Positions 33,270 to 44,541 of a DNA stretch of 64,000 nucleotides are shown piece after piece. The stretch's first letter is position 1. Each line of letters starts with the position of its first letter. The stretch covers positions 10,354,001-10,418,000 of the forward strand of contig CM076146.1 of the NCBI GenBank assembly GCA_038025085.1. Direction: 5' to 3'. A program made the position numbers and the translations under genes. The stretch is from Tetragonia tetragonoides (Eukaryota > Streptophyta > Magnoliopsida > Caryophyllales > Aizoaceae). The notes below the pieces were generated by a model. That model ran no database searches. It was not told the origin of the DNA and was given only the letters and a program-made list of their open reading frames with translations.

Positions 33270-33830
33270 AAAATTACGGGTCAATCAATGACCGCTTAAG
33301 CTATTGCGGTTAAACTGTCCTTTTCTACGAAGTTCGAAAGTCGGGTCATTCAATAACCGCTTAAGCTATTACGGTTAAACTGCCCTTTTCTACGAAGTCC
33401 CAAAGTCGGGTCAGTCAATGACCGCTTAAGCTATTGTGGTTAAACTGTCCTTTTTCTACGAAGTCACAAAGTCGGGTTGGTCAATGACCGCTTAAGCTAT
33501 TGTGGTTAAACTGTCCTTTTCTACGAAGTCTCAAAGTCGGGTTAGTCAATGACCGCTTAAGCTATTGCGGTTAAACTGTCCTTTTTTACGAAGTCCCAAA
33601 GTCAGGTCAGTCAATGACCGCTTAAGTTATTGCGGTTAAACTGTCCTTTTTCTACGAGGTCACTTATTCGGGTCAGTCAATGATCGCTTAAGCCATTGCG
33701 GTTAAACTGTCCTTTCTACGAGGTCACTTATTTTTTGTCAGTCAATGATTGCTTAAACTATTGCGGTTATACTGTCCTTTGTTTTTATATGTTTCAGTCA
33801 ATGATTGCTTAAGCTATTGCATTTAAACTG
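33270..33830. repeat. Tandem repeats in the 3' region of element C
   Basis: About nine copies of a ~61-bp monomer, GTCAATGACCGCTTAAGC..., then TTGCGGTTAAACTGTCC and CTACGAAGTC. Each monomer can fold with ACCGC pairing to GCGGT. Homologous to the arrays of B and D. Confidence 0.9.
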
Positions 33831-33849
33831 TTAATATGTTCTAAACATT

Positions 33850-34110
33850 TTATAGCCATCATTTTGATCGCGTTGTCTCGTCGACTTTTCGTTTCTCATG
33901 CGAAGACGGAATCTCGGCATCCGCCGAGTGGTGCTTAGTCACTGTTTGCTCAGAATAAAGCATTTATACTATTCACTCTCATCAGCGTTACTTCCCATTT
34001 ACAGCCGTTATTTTTAATCGGGTTGTCTCTTCGAGTTTTTCATTTCTCCTACAGGGACGGAATCTCGGCACTCATCGAGCGGTGTTTAGTCACTGTTTGT
34101 CGAAGCACTC
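33850..34110. repeat. Direct duplication of about 95 bp
   Basis: A segment with GGAATCTCGGCA, CCGAGTGGTG and TTAGTCACTGTTTG occurs at ~33,857-33,955 and again at ~34,005-34,105. B (~12,470) and D (~36,240) have only one copy, so this is a duplication specific to C. Confidence 0.65.
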
Positions 34111-34387
34111 TACGTTGATCATTCTCAAAGTATTACTAACATTTTCATTCACTCTGAATACAGGTCCCCAGCAGACGTTTAGACCATCTACGAGTGGAGT
34201 TCTATCCTGCTAACCATAACCTTTATTTTTCTTGTGTTCACAGAGATAAATAGCACGCTACGAGCATGTCCCAACTCAGGTTTGTCTTCATATGCATACA
34301 TACTGTACACTCTCACACACCATGTGCACATCAGCATCCTGCATGTCGCCTTCGGAATACTTTGATCTTTGCTTTTACTCAAGCTCG

Positions 34388-34404
34388 ATCAAAGTGGAGG
34401 CTTC
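34388..34404 (+). other. Polypurine tract of element C
   Basis: ATCAAAGTGGAGGCTTC ends at the LTR start TGTAGACGCC. Confidence 0.8.
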
Positions 34405-35759
34405 TGTAGACGCCAAAAAAGCGCCTTCAGATTTCTCCGTATAAGCCCAATGATGAAAGGAGTAATTTATAAACCTGAATGCTATTTTTGCTTTAATAGG
34501 TAAAATAAGATCTCAGGTTTTTCCTCGATTACTCCTTTGTTCCAATCCCATTCAAAAGCCCCATTCAAGAGCTTTCCAACGACATGTCTCATGACTTTTT
34601 CCGACTCCCGATCGCCAAGTTGCAAATCGGGGGTAGAACCGTCTTTTACCTCAAAAGGATAAAACGGTCTTTTCATATTATTCGGAACACTAAATTCCTC
34701 CGAAAAATTAAAATAGACTGGATGTCGTCATTATGACGGCATCTAGCTGGCAGCTGACAGCCGTCAGCGGCCCTGGATTAAAATCCAGGCAGCTAGCGGA
34801 GCTCACCAGAGCCGCTAGCGGCCCTGGATTAAAATCCACAGCCGCTAGCGGCGCTCACCTGAGCCTCTAGCGCCCCTCGCTGAGTCTTCAAGCCCCACTA
34901 TTTTTCACCCCAAAATCCAAATTTCGGCTCCTTTCACCCGTCCAACCCTACTTTCTACGCCTATAAATACAACCCTCCACCCTCAGTTCAAAACACACAG
35001 TCTACAGTTGACAACCTCTATTATCAGGAGTATTAACACTGAGCTTCCCCCTCTTTCTTCCAAACTTGAGATCTTGTCTTTACTATTCTTGTCAAATATA
35101 GCCTACAGTTCAGGTACTAACTCTTGAGGGCTCAAATTAAATTATTTGCCTAATTGTTTATTTTCTAGTAGTCATAATGTAGATATCATGCTAGTAAACA
35201 CCTTTTATTGCTTACTAAATATTGTCCTTCCAAGCATGTCTAGTCGCTGTAATGCTCAACCTGCCAATCGAATGCATGTCTAAACAAGGGTTAAAAATAA
35301 ATGTTGTGATGCTTGTGATAAACCAATTAATAGTCTAAGTCTAGGTTGTTAATCCGGTTTTGTGTGGGAATCATGTCTTTAAATTATTAAGCAAACTTGA
35401 GTTAGTAGAGGCCGTCATGATACGGGCGAGTTGGGTGCCTAACACCTTCCCACCTCGTACTTTCTCCCCCGAACCTATTATTCTTGTGTACTCATATGTT
35501 CTATATGAGTGGGAGTCTTTCTAAAAACATGATCGGTTCACTAATCGCGCTATTGGGTTGTCCCTTCGATTTTGTCCCTTCGATAAAACGCCGATAGCAG
35601 ATTTGTGACCTCTTTCATGGTTTTTATTCAATTCATGTGTTTACAAAATATTTTCTAACTCGATGGTCCCTTAAACTTATCTAAACCCCCCAACTTACAA
35701 ATATTCTATAAGGACGTACTCCGTGAAAACAGATGGATGGAAAATTCCGGGTCCTTACA
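34405..35759 (+). repeat. 3' LTR of element C
   Basis: TGTAGACGCC to GGGTCCTTACA, 1,355 bp, homologous throughout to the 5' LTR with scattered substitutions, so the insertion is not very recent. The dyads are better preserved than in the 5' copy (GCCGCTAGCGGC at ~34,811 and ~34,841). Confidence 0.95.
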
Positions 35760-35764
35760 ATAAG

Positions 35765-35874
35765 ACTTGAGATCTCATTTACTTAACAGAGCATAATAGC
35801 ACACAAGTACATAAATTACTCATTTCATCATCGGGCATTTGGGGACATCTGACGACACTTTTTGGGCATCTGCA
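35765..35874 (-). repeat. 3' LTR of element D, right segment
   Basis: It continues the D LTR after element C (ACTTGAGATCTCATTTACTT) and ends GGGCATCTGCA, followed by the polypurine tract complement GAAGCCCTACTTTGATC. Confidence 0.9.
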
Positions 35875-36339
35875 GAAGCCCTACTTTGATCGAGTTTGAG
35901 TAAAGCGAAGATCAAAGTATTCCGAAGGTGACATGCAGGATGCTGATGTGCACTTGGTGTGTGAGAGTGTACAGTATGCATGCATATTAAGGCAAACGTT
36001 GACTGAGACACGCTCGGTGGATGCTAAGATCTCATATCTGTGAACACATGAAAAATAAAGGTAATGGTTAGCAGGGGCAAACAATGCTCGTGGTAGGGAT
36101 TGACACCTGCAATGGACCTGTATTCAGAGAAAATGAGAAGGCTAGCGAGACAACGCGATCACTGCTTTGTGCGTGATTGGATGTAGATGGAAAGTAACAC
36201 TTTGAGAGTGAACAATATAGAATGCATTATTCTTAGCAAACAGTGACTAAACACCACTCGACGGATGCCGAGATTCTGTCCCTGCACGAGAAACAAAAAA
36301 GTCGACGAGACAGCGCAATCAACATGAAGACTGTAAATG

Positions 36340-36715
36340 GTTAGAAAACATATGAACAGTTTAAATGCAATAGCTTAAGCAATCATTGACTGAAACATAT
36401 AAAAAACAAACAAAGGACATTATAACCGCAATAGCTTAAGCAATCATTGGCTGACACAAAAGGGGACTGTTTAATCACACTAGCTTAAGCGATCATTGAT
36501 TGACACAAAAGCAGTAGCCTTGAATAAAAAGGACAGTTTAAGCGCACTAGCTTAAGCGATAATTGATTGACACAAATGAGTAACCTTGAATGAAAAGGAC
36601 AGTTTAACTGCACTAACTTAAGAGATCATTGACTAACACAAATGAGTAGCCTCAAATAAAAAGGACAAACCGCACTAGCTAAAGCGATCATTGACTGACA
36701 CAAATGAGTGAATAG
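36340..36715. repeat. Tandem repeats in the 3' region of element D
   Basis: About six diverged ~60-bp copies contain GGACAGTTTAA, CACTAGCTTAAGCGATCATTG and ACACAAATGAGTA. Same monomer family as in B and C. Confidence 0.8.
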
Positions 36716-36864
36716 TGCTAGAAAATACCTGGGCTTGTGCATTTGGGGGCCTGCAAAAAAAACGAGTTAGTCTTACTCGATAGTAGACGGTACTGTAACA
36801 TGGAGAGTCTGTCGAATTTTGAATCCGCGGGCCAGAAGTCTGTTCCCGCGCGCTTGATACTGTT

Positions 36865-36990
36865 GTTGGAAGGTTATTTCCATTCTTGGTTGTAGTCGGA
36901 AGGTCGCTTCCACTCTTGATTACTATTGGATGTTTGCTTTCGTTCTTGATTATTGTCGGGAGGTTGCTTCTGAGCTTGATTGTGTGTTGA
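36865..36990. repeat. Minisatellite of ~33 bp, about four copies
   Basis: Units such as TCGGAAGGTCGCTTCCACTC and CTTGATTAC repeat with period 33. Because 33 is a multiple of 3, the minus strand shows an 11-residue repeat, but no gene context supports coding. Confidence 0.6.
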
Positions 36991-37867
36991 ATACTAAGTT
37001 CCAGGCTTGCTGGTTTCAATGGAGAGCGGGTAGACTCAAACCTGCAGCGGAAATATGCACATAGGGAAAAGATACAATAGACATGCCCGACTGACCATGA
37101 CAAGATGTACAAGAATACGACATAGTAATATGCACGGGACAAAGGGGAATTGACATGTAAACACGCAGAGATTCAAGACATTGAGAAATCATGTACACAT
37201 GCATGCCTTTGAAGGCGACTCTAGTACATATGCAAATATTATGAATGCAGACTCTATTGACTCACGGCTCCATGCGGCTTAGCCTAGTATGCACAACTCT
37301 CCTATAGGGTCTGAAGAGGGTCTTCATATTGGAAAAGTTTTGTGATCAAGGATTTCATTCCTTTGGTGATTTTAACAGAGTATGAGACAAGTGGACAAGA
37401 CTGGGTGTAGTCAAGGGAGAATCAGCCCCCAATTTGATGTGTGATTCTTGATGATCATGGCCTACTCAAGGACCTATGGATGTTGATGCAGCGGTACAAA
37501 ATATCCTAACTTAAGGTATGGGGACGAAATGGACAACTTTGAACGTAGCAGACAAGGAGCCGATTCGTTCTGAAAAATCCCTTAGTTGGGAAGTCTGTGT
37601 GGAAGCCTATGAGAAAGGTAATGAGTATGACTCTAGACGACTGACCAAAGAGAATGCTTACATGCGAAACCATGTTCTAAATCCTCGAAATATAAGTTGC
37701 CTCAAGATGTTGAATTTTTTTCTTTTCTTTTTGTTCCCCTAACTTTTGCCTAGGCCGCCATTCCGGGTTTTTCACCTACCGGGCTCATTTTTTTTAGCCT
37801 TAGATGAGAAAGGTGGAATAGGAGAACTCCTTATGATCATGTGACAAAGTGGTTGTCGTGGTCGGGC
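36991..37867. other. Interior of element D, unassigned
   Basis: It occupies the place where B and C carry PMD genes. A 74-codon frame at 37,518-37,742 and a minus-strand frame at 37,204-36,675 have no family motif and I do not accept them as genes. Confidence 0.4.
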
Positions 37868-37925
37868 CTCTTTGAGGTTCTCTACGTATCCAGTGTGTGG
37901 AATCAGGCCAACATAGTTCAGGACT
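37868..37925 (-). other. Conserved post-pol block (element D)
   Basis: On the minus strand it reads TGAACTATGTTGGCCTGATTCC and then GGATACGTAGAGAACC. It is retained although pol itself has been deleted from D. Confidence 0.7.
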
Positions 37926-38820
37926 ACACGGCAGAATGGTCGTGCCTCTTGGAGGGCTTTCGGATTGTAATGTCAGTCTGGGTAAAGGTGTCAAAGAAAT
38001 GATAAAGCCTCAAATAAACCCAATATAAATCCCCTCCCCAAAGTACGCTAGATGGAAAAGAAGTTTGTGTCTTGGCAAGGTGGCTTAAGGACTAATGTTT
38101 AGGTAAGGCCACCGTTTGGTTGTGCTTGAAGTGTTTGTACTCTTTTGGATCTTTGATCTCTCTCGAATTTTTTTCTCTTTTGTTTTTTTTTTTTGCTCTT
38201 GAACTTTCGAGGTCTCTTTTTTTTTGTATTTCTCTCGGTGGCTCTTTGTAGGTCGGTCCACCTTGCCTAGAAGGTTGCTTCTATTCCCATGTCGCACACA
38301 CCCATTCCCCGGGTAAGGATAATGTGGTTAAGAAATGAAAGGCTATGTGTTTAAGGCTCAAGGGATTGCAATAAGTAATGATGTATAAGGTAGTAAAGGA
38401 TATTGATGTGAGGTGCCAAATGAATGCCTCCTGTCCTTGGCACGGACGGTTCAACCGTGTGTCCTCTATGGGGATGATCATTAGGGAGTTCCTGTTTGAT
38501 GTTTTCCACAATGAAGGCTTATCATTTTTTTTCCTTTTTTTTGATTATTTTTTTTTTTTTGTTATTCTGTCATAGGCAACTTATGTTCGTCATAATATTG
38601 AGCAAAGAACAATGATGGGAATCAAAATGCAACCTTTATTGAATCGAAGAAAAGTAAGCTAGACTCTATGGACGAATTGAAAAGACAGACTAGACATCAT
38701 TAAACTTGACCGGACTCGACTAAACTTGCACACTAGGAGACTTTGACTCTCTTCAACTTCTCGAGCACGGGTTGTTTGACAGGGACATGGAGGATAGCCC
38801 CCTGTAGATGCTCGCATTGT
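37926..38820. other. Interior of element D, unassigned and low-complexity
   Basis: Poly-T tracts at 38,165-38,225 and 38,520-38,565. No pol motif is recognisable between the gag stop (38,821) and the post-pol block. Confidence 0.5.
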
Positions 38821-39801
38821 TTAAAACTTAAGTGGAATTCTTAAGAAGTTCATTTCAATTAGGATACCCACATCATAGAGCCGGTTGTAGGAGTCAATTG
38901 CTTGATACTTGAGGTGTTCCTTGTAAGCAGGTTGCAGATTCTTGATGAATTGGAGGATTTGATCAGTTTGCGAAGGTCGCTCAACCAGTTCGGCTATCTT
39001 TAGCCTCCAACGCTGAAGGAAGATAGTCAATCCCTCATCTTCTTCTTGTTTGGTGATCTCTAACTCTCGAAGGGTCATAAGTAGAGCAACATTTTCCTTG
39101 TAGCGTGCAAGGAAGACTGTAGTGAAATCTGACCAAGTGTGGTAGTTCTCCAAATTCAAGGTGTAGAACCAACGACGAGTCGGGGCATAAGGAGTCTGTG
39201 AGAACAAGTGAATGTAGATACTTTTGTCAACTCCTCTTAAACCCATGGCAGTAGTGAAGGCCTTGAGGTGATCTTGTGGATTATCAGTTCCAGTGAATGT
39301 CAGGACCTCGGGCATGGAGAACTTGGCTGGAAGCTTGCCCTTGACTTTGGGATTGACTTTACCAACATTAGCATGGTAGTTGGCAAACAGGCCGTTGTTT
39401 TTTAGCATAGAGTCAATCTTTTTGAGCTTAGTGACTTGCTCATCCTCCTCAGTGTCGGAGTCAGAAAGTACCATTGTTTCCTCCTCATTCTTCTTGTCAA
39501 GAGCATCTATCCTGACTTGCATCTTACATAGCTCACCCATGATCTCCTCGAGCTTTTCGTAGTGGTCTTGACCATGGTGAAGTTTGGGGGTGTGATTGGT
39601 GAGGTGAGGGATGTATTGAGTGGTGGTGAGCTTTTGTGGTGGTAAGTTTTGTGGTGGTGATGGATTATGGGGTGATGGCATTTTGGAATGTGGTGGTGTC
39701 TTGGATGTAGCTTGTATACGAACCAATCTGCCGGACGATCGAGCCCAACCTTTGTCTCCGTAAATCTTCCTCGAGCCCCCAATCCTGAACACAAGTCTCA
39801 A
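38821..39801 (-). CDS. gag of element D (capsid domain)
   Basis: An open frame of 326 codons. It has an N-terminal Pro/His-rich segment (residues ~30-75) and a coiled-coil-like part, EKLEEIMGELCKMQVRI, with an acidic stretch DSDTEEDEQ. The retrotransposon gag capsid domain follows (~160-320): LTFTGTDNPQDHLKAF, W-SDFTTVFLARY, E-ITKQEEDEGLTIFLQRW and FIKNLQPAYKEHL. The C-terminal nucleocapsid knuckle is missing; the frame ends shortly after GILIEMNF. Gag would form the cytoplasmic virus-like particle. The start at 39,801 is the first candidate and may be too far upstream; internal Met residues near 39,720 are alternatives. Confidence 0.85.
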   Translation of the reverse strand: MRLVFRIGGSRKIYGDKGWARSSGRLVRIQATSKTPPHSKMPSPHNPSPPQNLPPQKLTTTQYIPHLTNHTPKLHHGQDHYEKLEEIMGELCKMQVRIDALDKKNEEETMVLSDSDTEEDEQVTKLKKIDSMLKNNGLFANYHANVGKVNPKVKGKLPAKFSMPEVLTFTGTDNPQDHLKAFTTAMGLRGVDKSIYIHLFSQTPYAPTRRWFYTLNLENYHTWSDFTTVFLARYKENVALLMTLRELEITKQEEDEGLTIFLQRWRLKIAELVERPSQTDQILQFIKNLQPAYKEHLKYQAIDSYNRLYDVGILIEMNFLRIPLKF

Positions 39802-41134
39802 CTTATAAGGGCGCCAAAGAAAGGACTTGAAAACAAAGACTCATGATTTTTAAAAAAAAAAACCCTCGATAGCCCCTAACGTCAATGTGCCTCTGGACGT
39901 CTATACGAACTCGAATGCATGATGATGACAATGTGACGATAGAGTTACAATGACATTATGCAAGATGCATGATGGACTGACCTTGACATGTATGACAATT
40001 AATGGATGCTTCCTAGAATGACCCTAGAGCACTTAATAAATGAATTGTCTAGACTTCTAATGCATGAGACGTAGTGAGCAAATGGAGACATTGACGAATG
40101 CAAGATTTGGACTTTTGTACAAAAGCAGATGCAAAATGACGACAATGCAAGCATGACGACTAATTATGAATCCTAACATGGAGCGTCTAACATGTACAAT
40201 GCAATGCAAAGAAATGAAAAAGAAGAAAATCAAAACCTAAGCCTAAATGCTCGATTATTTCCCCTCATATCAAGTGAAAAAGAAATAAATGAAATCGATG
40301 GACAAGGAATAAAAAAAATAAAAAGGACTGACATGATTGCCTATTTTTTTTTAAAATTTTTGGGCTCTCTTTTTTTTAACTCAAAAGAAAGAAAAAAAAA
40401 TAATAAAATAAAAGTCGGCCTTTCTTTTCGCTCGATTTTTTTTCTCACCTTTTCATTTTTTTTTTTTGGTCGAAATTAGAAAAGAAAAAGAAAAGGGAAA
40501 GGGGACGGGGAGTAAAAAAAAGAAAAAGACTGACTCATTTTTTTTTGTCCATGACTTCGACGATGTATGAAATTAAATCATCGGGGAAACGAGTGCTCCT
40601 TGAATATAATTCTCGCACTATTTTTGGGCATTAGGAACTACCTAAAAATAAAAGAAAACGACTCCTAGCACGTAAGTACATGTTGGCACATAGTCACGAC
40701 ATTCATGCATTCAGACAAGCATTACAACGACGCAGTTACAGGAAAACATGTGATCAGATGGGCATTACAACGACACATGCACAACAAGCAAGAAAACGCA
40801 CGAATGTGGGCTAGAGGCTTTTGGCTCCTGTGAGGTTACCACTACAAATTACAATTTCCGTGCGGCGGATGGTCGACACATCAATTGTAATTCTTTTTCG
40901 CCAACAAGAGTCGATGAGTCGTGGGTGACGAAGCGCCGATTTGCACGATAGGAAAATTGTATATTCCTTTAGATATATGGGTTGTCTACGAGTTACGGCC
41001 CAAACTTCCGTAAAGGTTGATAAGGGTCAAAAGGTGTGCCAAGGCACATGCAAATGATGCAAATGATGCAATATGGAATATGTTATTACACAATTAAGCA
41101 AACTTGGCTTTCGAGTCTCACCCTCTTAAATAAA
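39802..41134 (-). other. 5' leader of element D
   Basis: Untranslated, with poly-A/T tracts (40,310-40,560) and the conserved hairpin at 40,847-40,892. Homologous to the leaders of B and C. Confidence 0.7.
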
Positions 41135-41152
41135 TCCCCAATGAAGTCACCA
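41135..41152 (-). other. Primer-binding site of element D
   Basis: TGGTGACTTCATTGGGGA on the minus strand, one base from the LTR. Compare TGGCGACTTCACTGGAGA in C. Confidence 0.75.
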
Positions 41153-41153
41153 T

Positions 41154-42743
41154 TGTAAGGACACGGGATTTCTATGCCACGGAGTGTGTCCTTATAGAAA
41201 ATTTGTAAGCGGGGGGCTTTAGATAAGTTCAAGGAACTGTCGAGTTAGAAAAGCTTTTTAAAAGACTTGAATTGAATAAAAACCATGAAAGAAGTCACAA
41301 ATCTACTATCGGCGTTTTATTGAAGGGACAAACCAAAGGGACAACCCAATAAGGCGATAAGTGAACAAATCATGTTTTTAGAAAGACTCTCGCTCATATA
41401 GAACATATGAATACCCAAGAATAAAGGGTTCGGGGGCGAAGGTACGAGGTGGGAAGGTGTTAGGCACCCAACTCGCCCGTTTTATGACGGCCTCTACTAA
41501 CTCAAGTTTGCATAATATTTTAAAGACATGATTCCCACACAAAACTGGATTAACAACCTAGATTTAGACTATTAATTGGTTCATTACAAGCATCACGACA
41601 TTTACTATTGACCCTTATTTAGACGTGCATTCGATTGGCAAGTTGAGCATTACAACAATTAGACATGCTTAGAATTGAAAGACAATATTTAGTAAGCAAT
41701 AAAGAGCATGATTAGCATGATATCTACATTTTGACTACTAGAAAATAAACATTTAAGCAATTAATTTGATTTGAGCCTTCGGGAGTTTAGTACCTGAACT
41801 GTAGGCTATTTAGCAATTGAATAATAAAACAAGATCTCAAGTAAAGAAAGAGGGGGAAGCTCGGGAGTACTCAACCCAGAATAGAAATATTTATAGAAGA
41901 AAGAGGGAGAAGCTCAGGAATACTCAATTGAGAATAGAGGGTGTCAACTGTAGACTATGTGTTTTGAACTGAGGGACGAGGGTCATATTTATAGGGAAAG
42001 GAGTAGGGTTGGACGGGTGAAGAATGGCCGAATTATGGAGATCGGGCTTGAAAAAATATGGGCCTCATCAGACCCAGCGAGCGCCGCTAGCGGCGCTGGC
42101 GAACGCCGTTAGCGGCCCTGGGAAATCTCACAGCGCCGCTGGCGGCTGTGGAGCTGCCAGTTGGAACTTTGTCAGGCCATATCTCACTCGTTTGGGCTCA
42201 AAATTAGAAGATTCAAGATGCGATGGAAAGCTTATTGAGTCTAATTTCAAATGGATTTTGTATGAGGCCCAAATGTTTTGTGAATATCTATATATTCCCA
42301 AAAGAGTAAGGAGAGGTTAGTTTTAGAGCACGCACCAATGTTGGGCTCGTAACTCCTCGGTTGGGAATGTGGTGTGGGCTCATGATATGTTATTGGAAAG
42401 CTATTTGAATAAGAAATCCATAACTATAAGGCGCACAAATTAAATCAACCTAATGAACTCCCAAATTGGGCTGGAATCATGGTATACAGTATTCGGCTAC
42501 ATCTGTTTTGACCCTTAACTTTGTTTGATCATAACTCTTTGGTGCGGAATCGTATTTTGACACGGAAGGAAGCAATGGAAATTTCTTAAAAGGGGATTTT
42601 AAATGAAGTAGAAATGGAAGAAACTTTCATAATACTTGAGATCTCATTTACTTAACAAAGCATAATAGCACACAGGTACATAAATTATTCATTTCATCAT
42701 CGGACATTTGGGGATATCTGACGACACTTTTTTGGCGTCTACA
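41154..42743 (-). repeat. 5' LTR of element D
   Basis: TGTAAGGACACGGG to TTGGCGTCTACA, 1,590 bp. Dyad cores are at 42,087 (GCCGCTAGCGGC), 42,109 and 42,139 (steps 22 and 30), with TATTTATAGG (minus TATA) at ~41,986-41,996. Confidence 0.95.
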
Positions 42744-42748
42744 GTAAT

Positions 42749-43573
42749 ATATGGCTCGTTCTTTATCTTATATGGTTTGGGCTAGCATAGCCCCCATGGT
42801 CTTATCAGTCATTGTCAAGTAAAGGATTAGTGGCATGCCTTACTTGGGAGGAGCAAGGATAGGTGGGTTGGCCAGGTAGTCTTTGATCCTGTCGAATGCT
42901 TCCTAACATTGGGAGGAACGCCTGAATGTGTCCATCTCGACATTTTAACTTTACAATCATATCATCCACATAGACTTCGGCCTCTTTATACATCATGCCA
43001 TGCAGTAAGGTTGTGGCAATCCTTTGATAAGTTGCACCTGCGTTCTTTAACCCAAAGGGCATGCTCTTGTAGCAATAGGTCCCCAAGGTGTTATGAACGT
43101 TGTTTTGCTCATGTCTTCTTTGGCCATTTGAACCTGGTTATATCCTACGTAACCATCAATAAATGACAGAGAGCGTATTCAGCAGTGTTTTCTACCAAGA
43201 GGTCAATGTGTGGTAAGGTGAAATCATCTTTTGGGCTAGCTTTGTTGAGGTCCCTGTAGTCGACGCACATTCTGACTCGGCCATCTTTCTTTGGTACCGG
43301 AACCACATTTGCGATCCATTCTGGATAATCTCACACCACAATAAACTCGGCTGCGAGTTGTTTCTGTACCTCATCTTTTATTTTCAGTGCCCATTCTGGT
43401 ATAAGGCGTCTCAATTTCTGCTTGACTGGCTTAGCATCAGGGTACAAAGGGATCTTATACTCAGCTATGCTTTTTTTGATACCTGGAACGTCTTTGTAGG
43501 ACCAAGCAAAAACATCTGTGTATTGTTTCAAGAGTTCAATAAATTGCTCACGTTCCTGATCAGTTAAGGACAA
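42749..43573 (-). pseudogene. pol of element B, reverse transcriptase part
   Basis: The minus strand reads QYTDVFAWSYKDVPGI, KPVKQKLRRLIPEWALKIKD, then after a stop at ~43,331 WIANVVPVPKKDGRVRMC and VDYRDLNKASPKDDF. Further on come CYKSMPFGLKNAGATYQR and the catalytic YVDDMIVK (~42,955). Frameshifts lie near 43,200 and 42,900. It is interrupted by element D at 42,748 and resumes at 20,665. Confidence 0.9.
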
Positions 43574-43618
43574 TCCAATTCTTACTTCACGAGGTTCGTT
43601 GTCATTGCTTAAATTGAT

Positions 43619-44516
43619 TTATTCTGTTTCCTCCACAATAAAGGTCTTTTGTTCATGATTAGTTATTGCTTTTAACAAATTTTTAGGCAACTCATTTTCA
43701 TCATTGGGTTTATCAATAGCTAAACAAGGCGGAAAATAAGCAGAAAGATTTTTCATTTTATTGATATTGGAATCAAAAACGGCAAGAAAGGGGTCGGAAG
43801 ATCCCTTCACATGGACACTAGACTTAGAAAGAAAAGATGGGGCATTCCCCGTTCCTGACTCGACCTTAGCACCTACACTAGACACTAACTCAGACTGAGA
43901 CTCAGGATCAGATTCTTCCACCATTGGTCCTTCCTCAGTTGTTATTGTGACCTTGCACCCATCCGAGCCAGTCTAGCTCACTTCTTTGCGCCATCCCATG
44001 CATTGTGACATCTTCAGCCGTATATATCAAATTAGCGGGATTGAAATTGCGGTCATAAAGAGCCATTACTTCCTCATTCATGGTGGGAGCTTCAGTCGTT
44101 CTAGTCTCTTGGCCAAATAGAAGACCCAATATTTGATAGCCTGGTGCCTTGGTCCAATCTTGATCTGCTGGATTAGAGGGGTGGTGTGCCTCCTCGTATA
44201 GTTGGTTGTAGTCTTGGAAAATCTCAAAGCTTGGGTGCATGACTTGGGCTTTCTTGTCGTAGTACGGTTTGGGAAAGCCATAGTACGGGCAATAATCTTC
44301 TTCCATGATGAATTGGCCATTCAGGGTATGGCTGTAAGGTGATATCATTTCTTTGGAAGTGGCTTGTCTACCCTTAACCCGTTTCCTTTGCTCCAGTGTA
44401 TGGTCGTGAATCTCTTTATCAGTAGGTTCATAACCGAGCCCAAAGAGGTTGTTCTTGACATCAAACATGAAAGTAGTGGGCCCTTGCCCATTTTTTCCTA
44501 GACCCATACCAGGCAT
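43619..44516 (-). pseudogene. Protease region of element B with G-patch motif
   Basis: The frame 44,516-43,935 begins MPGMGLGKNGQGPTTF, a G-patch-like glycine motif found near the protease of Tat elements. It continues with an uncharacterised acidic linker rich in Tyr and Pro. A second frame (43,924-43,619) is the spacer to RT. No D-T/S-G protease motif is evident, so the protease core is probably lost. Confidence 0.6.
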
Positions 44517-44541
44517 GTACCCTTGTTTCTTGAGAAAACTA

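Larger units (their letters stand above)
22111..35759 (+). mobile_element. Element C: complete Tat-lineage element with deleted RT, inserted in the D LTR
   Basis: LTRs at 22,111-23,493 and 34,405-35,759 are flanked by a perfect 5-bp duplication ATAAG (22,106-22,110 and 35,760-35,764). Order: LTR, primer site, leader, gag C-terminal part, zinc knuckle, integrase, post-pol block, antisense ORFa and ORFb, tandem repeats, polypurine tract, LTR. Total 13,649 bp. Gag capsid, protease, RT and most of RNase H are gone. It is the last of the three nested insertions. Confidence 0.95.
20666..42743 (-). mobile_element. Element D: Tat-lineage LTR element inserted in the RT of B, hosting C
   Basis: Target duplication GTAAT (20,661-20,665 and 42,744-42,748) is perfect, and the B reverse transcriptase reads on across the two flanks. 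The 5' LTR is 41,154-42,743. The 3' LTR is split by element C into 20,666-22,110 and 35,765-35,874. The interior (35,875-41,153) retains primer site, leader, a gag capsid gene, the post-pol block and 3' repeats. Protease, RT, RNase H, integrase and both PMD genes are absent. It is thus a deletion derivative of about 8.4 kb that would need a helper. Confidence 0.9.

Noticed and set aside
37518..37742. 74-codon frame in element D
   Set aside because: No motif, no homologue in B or C at that place, ends in a poly-T region.
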